64,000 bases of DNA from Ascidia mentula (taxonomy: Eukaryota > Chordata > Ascidiacea > Phlebobranchia > Ascidiidae), in assembly GCA_947561715.1 (NCBI GenBank), contig OX387197.1:25694266-25758265 (forward strand). Direction: 5' to 3'. Below the pieces are notes generated by a model. It had not been told where the DNA came from, ran no database searches, and was given only the letters and a program-made list of their open reading frames with translations. Shown in pieces: positions 24,401 through 36,400 of the stretch. Position numbers and translations under genes: made by a program. Numbering within the stretch: position 1 is the first letter of the stretch; each line of letters starts with the position of its first letter.

Positions 24401-27400
24401 ATCAGTTTTTCTTCCACAATCACACAGGAGCTTTGTTGTTTTTCAGTTACATGAGCGAAAAAGAACGTCAGAGGGCGCTGTTACGACTCCGACAAGCGAA
24501 GTTGAGAGCGATCGAAGAAGAGAGATACGAGTCTGCCGCCATTGTAAGCGGACTCATCGACCGTGAAGCCAAGAACAGAGAAAGGTACAGAGCGAATTAT
24601 TATTTATTTGTGTTTGTTGTAAGGGTGTATTGCATGGGGTCGGTTAAGCATCAGTGGCAATGTTTTGTGGCCATGTTTTGTGGAGTTGCGTTCAGTGTTT
24701 CTGCGACTTCTTCAGGAGGGTTAGGTTATGCAGAGTTTATACTAAAGTTGATTTAAATAAAAATATGAGCAATAGATTACCGAACTGTTAGTAGATCGAG
24801 TACAAGCGGCGTTTGCTGGTTGTGCCGCAGTGTTTTCTCATTCTTTGATTGATTAAAACGTAATCAAGCTTTACTTTTATAATATACCAAGTTGGAACTA
24901 AATACGTGGCATGTTATAGTAATTCTGTTGCAAGTTTAAACACAGAATATGATAATAATAGCGCATATTTAACCTCAGACTTAATGCAAGTTGGACGCGG
25001 TTTCGTCGGTTATTGGATCTATTTATGCTGAAATGAAAACATAAAAATCATAAAAATCATAAATATCATGATATTGGCTCTATATTGCCTATCGCAGTTA
25101 CAGTTTGAAAGCATTCATTATTTCCATTTCGTACCCTTGAAAGTAAGCTCGTTGGGTTTTAGTGACGTCATTGTGTCGTATATTGACAACAGGTTGAAAA
25201 GCGACAAAGAGAGGCAGAGGGAGCTTGCACGGAGGAGGTTGGAGGATATGAGGAAGAAGAGAGCTGGAAAGATGTTCGTCTTCTCGGAAGATGATGAAAA
25301 GATTGTGGATGTGGAGGATAGAGATCTTATGCTGGTTCGTGGTTGTTTAAATTTCAAACGATTGTTGTTTTCTATTGGTTGATTTTTATTCTGTTGTGGG
25401 CATGGATTCATTTGTGTCAAATAAATCATGCCTAAAAAACAAATTGTTTTTTTTTGTCTTCATTTTTTCGCTACATTTTATTGTGATTTATTTGTTTATG
25501 CTGGTTTGTTTGTGTTGCCCAACTGATTTAAATGAGTTTAGTTTTTTGTTATTCAGTTGCTTCTCGTCAACTAATCAAATACGTAGATTTTGTTAGATTG
25601 GTTGCGTTATTTCACTGTTTCTGAACTTCATGCAAAACCACCTGATTTTGAAATACGTGTCATAGGAAGCTGTCTTGAAAAAACTCCACGCTTTATTTAA
25701 CTGGGAACGATCATGGATGAGCGATATGCTCGGGAAGATGAGCGATCCGTTTGCGATGAAAAATGACGTTTCAACGATCCAACTTCGGTCACGGTTGGTT
25801 GACGTCAGTGCAAAGGTCCCACGTGGCGAAGGTCAGTGCGAGGTCAAATTACTCAGTTTAAAGTTGGCCACTTCTAGTGGTTTGTATCCGCTCGTAATAC
25901 GATAAAACGTCATACACTAATATAGGACCTGACCTCTCGTAATTGCAATAACTTCAATTAACAAGCCGTAAACTTTTGCCCATAATTATCATTGATACGG
26001 TGGCTATTGTCATGTCATCAATATTACGTGGTGGTAAGGTTGTAGTTGGGCTGTTCTATGCCTTGGCATGCTAGAGAAATTATTGCTTTTATACTGTGGT
26101 GGTATTTCTATTCTGTGTTTCAACAGACAAGGGCGATGGTTAGTGTATTTATGAGCTCTTATATGTTACTTAAACCCTTAATTTGCAGTGGTGCTGCAAG
26201 AACACTATCAACATCTGGCGGAGGCCGCGCTTTACAGACAAGTGGGCATGAGCATCCGCGAGGAGGAGCTAGAGAGTCGTGATCAGCTGGATGCGGCGTT
26301 ATTGGCTGAACTACAAGAGATACAAGATGAACAGGAAGCAAAGCTGTCAATCAGGATCCCTGACATGGTACCACATACGTGTTTGTCGTCCTTTTCTCTT
26401 TACTCTTTCATCTCTGAGTGTTGCAAAAAAACTTTTTGAGGCAACATCGCAGCCAAGCTGGTTCTACTTTTTATAACATAAAAATCGTTTGGTACGGAAA
26501 GTTTTGAGTGGATAACTTTTAATAAGAAAGCCAAAATATTATGCAGGACATTCTTAAGCAAACGTTTTGGGCACTGCTGTACTCATCATCAGTGCTATAA
26601 AATCAGTTAGTGCTCGAAACAGCATATTGGCTTTGGATTTCTCAAAATCTTTCATTTGTCATTAATATTTCTTCAAAAGTTGTCCGTTATGCCAGCGTAA
26701 TGCGATAATGTTAGATATTTGTCGTTATGGTTGATTTGTCGTGTTTAACGAACCGTGAAACAATTTTCGTGCAGTCGCATCAGGATTTGGTGGAAGAACA
26801 GAAGAGAATCGTGTCTCTGTACAAAGCGGGGAAGTCCCGAAATGTTCCCGAGTCAGTTTTGACGGCGGATTTTGGGGGAAACCCCAACAGCGAGATCAAC
26901 GACGCCGTCCAGAACAAGTTTGACGCTATTATTGATTCCATCGTCGCCAAAGTTCTTCCACTCAAGGTAAAATAGGCACAGCTTAGATCGTGCCAGAATT
27001 TTTTGTTGCTGGAGAATGCTGTAAAGCTAAAGATATCATGCATATTTTCTCTGAATAACGACGTAAAACCTTGACTCAGTTACTATGGATTGCAACTATG
27101 TTTTAAGAAACATATTTCGGAAAACAAACAAACATTTCGTGATGAAAAATTGGTACATTTAATTTGAATTATTTGCCAATCAACAATACGTTATATAACT
27201 TTGTTACGTCATCAACATAATACGTCACCAGGTCGGCGGAGACAACTGGTCGAAGATGTCACGTGACGAACAAAAGCAAAAACTGGATCATCTCTCATCC
27301 AGCGTGAAAGAACTCATGCGTGAAGGTCGCTACGAAGACGCCTTGGCGTTGCTAGGCGACGGTCTGTCGGAAGAGGATAGGAAAGCGCTAATGTCGCTGT

Positions 27401-30400
27401 TGCTGGGCGACGTGAACGAGAGGAGGAGGGCAGATTTAGAAGAGAGAACAAGACGAAGAAAGGAGAGAATGACTAATGGTACGGATTAAATGTCACTTTT
27501 TATATTTGTTTTGCTGGTTGAAGGGGAAATTATCAACGCGGTGGAGCAGGAGTTATTGTTATTGATAAAATAGTTCGTTGATCGGAGAACTGTTTGACGG
27601 AAATATATCGACTGTCTGAAAAGATTCGCTTAAATTTATTTCCAAACCCCTTGTTTTTAAGTCTGATCCACTATAACTTTCATTTGATACTAATAGAAAA
27701 AGAATGTGAATTTTAGTGAAAATGTGAAATTGTTCAGGAATGTCAAAAGTTGACGCTTTTGCTCTCTTCGACGAGGAAGGAGAGAAATTCGAGGAAGTCG
27801 AGAAGAAGAGAAGAAAGAATGTTCTGGAAGGACTCGCTATGGATATGAACGCTGAGAGAGACGCCCTTCTTAATGCACTCAAAAGCGCCCAAGACAAGTT
27901 AGTCATAGCGTTTTTATTATGAAGTGCAAATCTACCAAGTATCCATTCCTCATGCGCTTATAAACTTATTCTGTGTCAATAACGTTTGCAAAAACTCAAA
28001 CAGTAACTCCCATCTTAAACTCCTGCGTGGTTAATTCCTTGGACGATTTTTCATTTTTCCCGCGCTATTAGGTTTGAAAAAGCCGTAACTACTGACGACG
28101 AACATAAAATATCCTATGACGATTTAAAACTTGTACAAAAACAAAATTGTTGTCTATTCTTCGACAGCCAAGTTTCTAACGCACGTATTATTGCATGTAA
28201 CAGAATGGATGCAGACAGACAACGCCAGGCTTATCTCGCCAAGCTTCGTCTACAGGAGCGACAACTCCGGAGAGAAAACGATCTCTCATCCATCGCACTT
28301 CTCCTCTCCATGTCTAAGAGTCACGACGACGCGTAAGAATGCTTATTCTGTGTCATTACATCAACACAGATTGCCCAAAACTTTCCTGTAAAAGTTTTAG
28401 ATAAGTTGGTGAAATGATTATTGGTCCCATGATGATATTCAAACACACCAATATTATGACAATATCAAACTTTGAGCAATTTTTATGATGATTTTTACCC
28501 GCGTCGGGTTCGAACCCGTGATATTCTGTGCAAGTCTTGGTCAGATTTTCTGGTACAGTCACACATGTTGTCTGTTGTCCGATTTTTAACATAAATATTT
28601 TTGTACTCAAGATTGGACAAAGAGAAACAGCGCCAGCTTGTGTTAGCTCGGGAGCGTCTCGAAGCGTTCAAACGCAAAAAAGCCGCCGGACTCCTCGAGG
28701 TTTCTTTTGTGTTTTTTTAATATTTGAGAAAAAATGTCAATGTGATGGTGCAGAGAGTACAAATACTCAGCGGATAAACGTTAAAAAGAGGGACTGCATT
28801 AAAATCCTTTCTACGTTTTAACTTAATTTTGTGCTCACAAACCATCGTTGTGCTGTCGTAACTGACGTCATACAACGTGTTACGGGATAAATTTACCGTT
28901 AAGCCAACGCCAAGAATTCCATCGTTTGTCTTAAGGAGGACGGGGATTTCCCCGTGTTCGACCTGTCCACGGATGACGTCACAGTGCTTGCTGACGCAGT
29001 TCTGGGAGAGATGGAATCTAAGCACGCGAACGAGAGGGTGGCCCTCATGCAGGTGGAGTTTGGTGTTATTGTTTTTCTGTTTGTTCTGCTTGTTGTCAAA
29101 GCTTTATTTCTTGTCATGCTGAATCCTCGTAACGACCAGTGTCCAAACACTAACTCTTGTAAGAATTCTATCGTGAAGTTAATTTCACTCATCAACCGTT
29201 GCACAGATTTTGGACAGCACCGCACCAGACACCGAATACCGCAAGAGGGCAGAGCAGAGCAACACAGCTGAGAGGAGGGAGCGAGTGAAGGATCTGCGGG
29301 AGATGAGGAGACAGTGGAGGAATGAGGATCCGCAAACTCTCGTGGAAACCCGGGAGGAGCAGATGGACATCTTAAAGGTTGGAACTTCAGCAGTACTTGG
29401 AGCCCTTTAACCGCATATTTTACATGATTTAGTTCACATTAATGCGCATCAGGCTTTTTTGTGGATGATTTTTCCTCAATACGAAACACCTCCACACGTT
29501 TTTGTTTGATGATTTCACCATAAATTATCGATTCTTTGTTGACTGATTACTACATGTAAAATTCAGTTGTGGACATAAGACTGATACAGCACACTTCATA
29601 ATGTAAAATGCCTTTGTTTCGTAATAACTGTCCTTCATGACGCAGGAAGCGTCAGCACTCCAGCTTGCCAACATATCTTCCTCACGGAGTATGTCGGAGT
29701 CGGAGATGCAGGCTTACATCCTCGCCGACCTCCAGAACGTCCAGAAGAAGGAGGAAAATATGCTCCTGGATGGACTCCTGGATAAAGTATGAGTTCTATT
29801 TACAAGAAGAACTTAAAACAATTTATTTTCGACTGCTGGTGTAAATATGTATTTATTGTTTTTCAAATTAAAACATGATATGCAGCAAGGGTCATAAATG
29901 TTTTCGAAACCAAATTAAATAATTGCAACCTGTCTGCCAAGCGACATGGTAAACGCTATTTATGTATGACGTCACAGAGTCCAGTCGTTTTACGAAAACT
30001 CGCCGAAGTCCAGCGTCAAGCGCGCGTCGACGGTTGGCATGACAACATTGCCGGATCGTTGCTCGGACTCGAGGACGCCCACCAGCGGAAGGAGGAGGAG
30101 GAAGAAGTCCTCCGAGCCCTGGAAGATAAATACGATGCGCTGAAGGACAAACTCCTCGCTGAGGTAGGTTTTAATTATGCGGAACGTTTGCTAAACAATA
30201 GGAATTGCTCTTCTGGCACTTAAGTTTTGAAAGTGTTCATTGAAACTCAGGGAGAAAGTCTCGTCGAATGATGGACGAAATCAATAAACACTTTCGTAAC
30301 TTAAGTGCCAGAAAAGCAATTCCTAATAATTATTATGCCTGGCAGCAAAAATAGCACTATGTTTGCTAAATATAATGATCAGCATATTAGCTTTGACTTT

Positions 30401-33400
30401 TCTATTTTCTCGTGAATAAATTTTTCGTATCCAAGTAAATTTTGCGTACATTTGCAAATGAATGTATTTCACCGTGGATCCGGAGAACGCAGTTTTTCCT
30501 GAAAAGTTCGTTGTGATCCAGGCTCTGATGAAGAAGTTGGGGGAGAAGGAGTGGAAGCAGTTGAGTGAGCAGGAGCGACAGCGCCGCATCACTCAGATCA
30601 AGAGGCAGGAGAAGAAGTTGAGAAGACAAGGGAAGCACGATGACGTCGCTAAACTCTTCAGGATGTTGGACATCAACGAGAAAGGTCGTTTTTTTATAAG
30701 GCGTGACAAAAACTGTTTGTGTGAAAAGTGCTTTAAATTTTACACGACGTGTAATTTTTTTCAAATGTGTAAGTATGATTTTTTGAAAGTAAAAGCTGCG
30801 AAATACCACAAAGCGTTTATTAATAGCGCATTCACTGTAATCATTTACCGCCAAGCCAAGCAGATTGTAAAAAGTTTATTTTTACTAACATAATAGCTAA
30901 TTTTCGTTTTTGTTTCTAAAGTACGGACTTGTTTTCAACTAATGTAAAAACCTCACAAATAATAAAGTCAAGCTTTAATGGCGACGTCTGTAAACAAACA
31001 AATTTTCCACTAAAAGACGTTGCTCGGATCTTCGGTGAGCAGAAGTCATCCCAACAAGAGGATTTAAAGAAGAGGATTGCTGAGCTGATCGAGGAGCGGA
31101 AGAGACAGGGACTCCCCACCGGAGATGATGACATCGAGAAAGCGTTGGAGGAAGAGGAGAGGTTGCAGCGGAAGACGAGAAAGGTGATGGGTTGCTATGA
31201 CAATGTGACGCTTTTGAATTTGTTCTGCAAATCAAAACCATTCATTATGTGCTTGTGTGCTGCCTGTGTAATGCGTGAAAACCCAACTGAAGCCACATGA
31301 TCACAGAAAAAGTAATATCGTGAGATCCTGTATAATGTGAGCATCATTATTGTCGTGTCGTGGGCAAGCTTATTTGTTGTGGTTTGATTAAAAACTGCCC
31401 CAACTTTTGACTTTAACTTCACTTTCACTACAAGAAATATCGCCAACCACCTATTAGTTCCAATGTCATCATGTTTACCAAACGCCATTTCACAGAACGT
31501 CCTTTTGACCTTGGACCGAAACCTTGAGTCTGAGAGAGAAGCTCTCTTGGCTGGTTTGAGGCGACAAGACGAAGCCATCAGCGAGGAAAGAAGGCGCCAA
31601 CTAGCGTTAGCCAAACTACGCCGAGATCGCCGCCAGATGGAGGCAGAGGAAAAATACAGTGCTGTGGCACTTGTGTTCCAGGCGGCAAAGCAAGACGAGG
31701 CAGCAATGTCTGCAAGGTAATAATGTCGTGTGTAAAATGAACTTGGACACCGACCCGATAGCTTTTTTGTAGTTGTAATGTAACATGTGTGTGTATTCTG
31801 CTTGGAAGAAAATACGCTGAAACACTTGTTACAATTGGTCTTATTTATACTCTGTAGGCAAATCACCTATTATCTGTACGTCTGACTCGATCTTTTATAC
31901 TGTTAATGTTAGTGGAATTTCACGTTTTCCTGTCAGGTTTATTCTGGTTTTGTTTGCTCGAAAGGGCACTCAATAAAAAAATTATTTTCCGAAAGTAATT
32001 TTGGACTAACTGACTTAGTTACGAGGATTCGCGGAAGAGACAGAGGGAATTGGCACAAGCTCGTTTGTCAGCTCGAAAAAATCAACGCAAACGAAAAGAA
32101 GCAATTTCATCCCTCACCGACCCGGATAAAATACTCGAGAAGCTCAAGAAAATTGCCGAAGAAAAAACTCAAGGCTCGTTTACTTTTATTTGTGTGACTG
32201 TGAATTGTCTGAGGTTAATAGCAAAGTTAGTATTAAATTTGTAGCAATAATCGTTTGGTCTGAACCTTTTTTTTATATTTTCCACCTTAAAATATACATC
32301 TTTCCGCACCAAGTTATTCTAACTCGTTCAGCACAATACACCGCCATCTGCTTCTAATCTGTCACTCCCTTAATAACGTATTTCATCCAACAATCTCAGG
32401 TCCTCCAGCTGAGCAACTGATCAGTGAGATCGGGATGAAGCACGATGAGGAGCGGGAGACTTTGATGATGATCCTACTCGCATCCGAGGACGGATCTTAC
32501 ACCAAAGATGCGGAGAAGGCATCCGATGAGGTGAGATTTACGAATATAACATGTGAAAGACTTAAAGTATAGAAATATTTGAGGTTCAGGTTACGTGAAA
32601 AGTAAAATTTTCTGATGTCAATTTTCAGAGCACAGTTCTAAGTTATGTCGGAAATACTGATCATAATCATCCTTGTGAAGAGTGTATCTCGTTGGTTGGT
32701 TACATCATCCGACATTACAAAAATTTCGAAGGATTCAATTACAAAAGTTTAAAATCATTCGTGTCGGATTAAAGCACAAAGGCAATGTTTCTCAACAATT
32801 TATGCCTCATGACTTCCCTACGCTATCGTTCAAGACCACCTTTATTATCCACGAAACAACACAAATGGCAACGAAGAAATAACAACCAAACAAAACCATA
32901 AGATTGTTATAAAACGCAATCTGTGTCGAACTGCTAGGGGCTTTCCGAAGAATTCCACATGGCTCTGGCCCCGGCCACCGTTGAGAAGCCCTGGTTTACC
33001 GTTTTAATTTTATCTTTATCAGAAACTTAACGGGATGGTCGAGGAATTCCGCGCATTGAGAAAAGACTGGAGGCAGGAACGTCTCCTCCGTGCGATCAAG
33101 GATGGAACGGATCGCCCTCTTACTGATGAGGAGCGGAAGAGACTCTCCAACTACGTGGCTGAACAGAACAAGCAGATGATCTCAACAGTTGCTCTTCTTC
33201 TTGAAAGTAAGATGATAACGGTTTTCTTGATAATCGCTGTGTTTCAAACAAGTTTTTACTAAGTTTTTGGAATGTTAATCTGGAAAACCGTAACACAGAA
33301 AACTCAAGCGATCAATATGTTTGTCGCATAACAATACTTCACTACAAGCTTAAAGACTTCGTGAAAAAAGCCGTTTACGATGTCGCTTAAAATTTCATTC

Positions 33401-36400
33401 CAATCGGCGCAGGCAAATGCAGATCTGGCGAAGCAGCGAGTGACGTAACGAGGGAAAGCACCTCGGTAGACTGGCTCGCTCAGCTTCAGCACACGCAAGA
33501 AAATGAGGAAAAGTTTACATCGGATGTGATCGGTGACAAGGTATGGACGCACGTGTTGCTTCGGACCAAGGCCACTTGCCACGTGGCTGTTTGACCCTGA
33601 AAAATAATGTAAACTTGAAGAGGCAACTCTATAAAAGCTTATTTTTTTAGTCAGCTAGTTTAATCGGAACTTTTTGCGAATTGGAATATGAAATCTCGAA
33701 CGATAACAGGCTATTTACATATAGTGTGTGACAAAACGTTTGCAGTAATATTTTCTTACCCCAAACACTGCCGACTATTTCATAATAAATTCTCAAAATT
33801 CAGAGCAACGATTACTTGGATATATTGACTGGGAACCAACGGAGATCCAGAAGGGAAGGATGGAATGATAATATCGGGAAAGTCGTCTTCGATCTCGACC
33901 TCCCATGGCAACGTAAGATTTGTTTAGTTTCTCGTTCTGGAATATTTCGCCCAATGGATAAATTGTTTGCGTAGATTTTAGTAGAAAATAATATTGGTAC
34001 CTTTTGGTTGTTTCAAAGTTGTTCATTCTTCTTGATATCGGGTTGTTGCTATTAGTATCTTCTTGAATCTTAACCACATCCAGTTACCATGTTTGACAAT
34101 TCCCTCGGCCATTCCTAGAAAATGTTGCGCCCGATTACAAAACAGAATGCAGAAAATTTACCGTAAAAAATGTTACCACAATTAGAAAAGGCAAAGTTTT
34201 AGAAGTTTTTTTGGTCTTCATACTAAACTGTGGGGCCCAATCAGGTCAAATTAGTCAAATGTGCCTTCGGACCGACTCTGCTTATTCCATAACATTTGCA
34301 GAATCCCAGCGTCCCGCTTCTTCCGGGAGTTTGGACTCGGAAGCTCAAGAATCCCTGGAGAAGATCGAAGCTGAGATGGGGAAGGTGGAGGAAGATTTGG
34401 AGAAAGAGAAGGAAGAAATCGAGAGGAAAAGTTTGTATCCCTCATTGGATTTTACTTTAAAAGCTTGTGTTGATTTCTATTTTACATTTTTGAGTTTCGA
34501 AAACACTTCGGCACTAACTCACCAGTTCTTGAAGCAACTGGTGAATTTGTGCCCCTAAAATATTCTATGAAAATAAGAAAACATAGATTGTTTCTTCAAG
34601 AATGTTTGGTTGCGTTTGAATTTATTTTTCCCGTGATTATTGTGCTTACATTTTTGTTCAGGGGCTCTGGGAGAAGATATAGACGCCGATGCAGAAATAT
34701 CAAAACTTCAAAAACAATTTGATGCCAAGAAAGCTGTAAGTTGCAATTGTACCTCAAAAAAGTGCTCTTCCTATGTTTAAAATCTTCTATTCAGATAATC
34801 GTAAGGTCGCGTCATTGTCAAGTAAAATTTTTTAACAATTTACTTCTGTTGGTGAAGTTTTAATGTTTTGTACTTTTTGCTTCTACAAAACGCGGTTTAA
34901 ATTAAAAAAAAATGACACAATAGCGAATATTTCCGACGATTGCAGCTGCTCTCATCGGATATGAAGAAGCAGAAAGCAATGATCCGTGAGAAGTTGAGGG
35001 AGAGGAGACAGAGGAAAGATGAATCGGAGTTTGAGGCTCACGCAGCAGCCGGGATGGTCCTCCTTGCTGATGAGAGAATGAAGAGCAGGGATGCGAGGAA
35101 CAAGGAGCAAGCTAGCAAACAGAAGAGTTTGGTAAGATGCAAATTATTTCATCTTTTTTGTCGAACCTATTTTTCTTGGTTGAATACAATAAAAATATTC
35201 ATTTAACTTTGTGCATAAAGATGGAAGAGAGATTAGCCGCACGAAGAGAAAAAAGGCGACAAGAGCAAGAGAGAGAAGAAGAAGAAACAGGCGAAGATAC
35301 CGAGGTAGGATTTATTGTTCGTATTTAATATTCAAATGAAAATTTTTATTGAAAATCTACACCGGGATTCGAACCCTGGATCTTCTGGCCACGAATCCCG
35401 ATCAGGGTTTCTACTTGGTATATGAGAAGGGAGCCTTGACTGACGTACCAATGTGGTTGTTAAACTACCATCAATGCTTACAGGGACCTCCGAAGGGTAA
35501 AGAAAGCAAACCAAGTACACCACTCGGTGGCGCCCGACCGACCCTCGCCGTCCCAGAAGTGGACAAGGATGAAATCTACAACGACCTCATCCGAAAATCT
35601 CGGGCGATTGCTGAAAAAGCTGAACAGGATCGGTTGCGCCATCTTGAACAAGTATGTGGTTTGTGACGTAACATTAGACATTAATGAATGAGGTGGTTCC
35701 CCCATCAAAGACTTCTTATGTGTGCAAGTGTAGGATTTCGATGTTTTGATCACTGTTGGATCGGTGGAAATTAAGGTTTCTGTTATGTGAAGGAGAAAAA
35801 TACTGATGTTGGAATATCTTAGAATATGAAAACCGCATATTATATTTTAAATAAAACTTTCAGATTGCGGAACCTCGGCTTTATGGGCAACTGGGCGTAT
35901 GCCATATGCTAAAATTCTACAACTTTTCAATATTTGACAAAACATAAAATCTAGCGGCGATTTCCCCCCTTGTCTTCCCGCAGGTTCAAACCCGCATCAA
36001 AAAGGGACGCGCCAGGAAACAGAATCAGGCGGTGGAGTTGATTCACCAGTTCGAAAGTGAAAAGACTATCGTGGATATGCGGGAGAGCATGAGGATCAGC
36101 AGACAAAAGACGATGCTGAGCGATCGAATCAGCAAGTTGAAGACTGAGAGAACGATGACCATGAAAGAGGGAGGAAAGAGGTAAAATTTTCTCCTCACCA
36201 AAGGTCGGGAACCTGTGGCTCGCGAGCCAGATGTGGCTCTTTTGGCTCGCAGATAAATCTAAGTTGGCATTTTTTAGCTCGGTTGTTACGAAAAAAAACT
36301 AACTTCCAACTAATTGTGATGTTTTTCAGGAAAGCGAACGACTTCAATAACTTGGTCGACAAAAACGAGGTCGAGGGCATGGATGAAAACGCACGGATGC

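Larger units (their letters stand above)
20407..25831 (+). repeat. Giant protein repeat unit 1: exons 18-25 (residues about 964-1360)
   Basis: Exons: 20407-20591, 21266-21388, 21503-21659, 21989-22120, 23869-24016, 24447-24584, 25193-25334, 25666-25831. Three motifs occur in order. B is ISLLADLQEEQ (exon 18). A is ALEDKYDALRDKLL followed by MSEKERQARL, then RREGKLDELAKLLG (exons 20-21). C is EEERDALMRLL, then SEKERQRALLRLRQAKLR, then DKERQRELARRRLE (exons 22-24). The same B-A-C order returns in units 2 and 3. Exon 22 opens with a highly acidic stretch. Confidence 0.75.
26189..29377 (+). repeat. Giant protein repeat unit 2: exons 26-33 (residues about 1361-1788)
   Basis: Exons: 26189-26367, 26775-26966, 27232-27478, 27738-27897, 28204-28332, 28612-28699, 28936-29052 (or 28939 as start), 29207-29377. 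Motif B is DAALLAELQEIQDEQE (exon 26). Motif A is NKFDAIIDSIVAKVL then MSRDEQKQKL, then MREGRYEDALALLG (exons 27-28). Motif C is NAERDALLNALKSAQD, then DRQRQAYLAKLRLQERQLR, then DKEKQRQLVLARERLE (exons 29-31). Introns 29 and 30 fall at the same motif positions and phase (2) as introns 22 and 23 of unit 1. Confidence 0.75.

Noticed and set aside
31195..31866. 223-codon open frame on the minus strand
   Set aside because: It is the antisense of exon 38 and its introns. The plus-strand coiled-coil frame with matching splice sites explains the region.
32175..32180. GC donor for exon 39 of the giant gene (caag|gctcgt)
   Set aside because: Keeps the frame but is a poor GC-type donor. The GT donor at 32192 also keeps the frame and was preferred, with low certainty.
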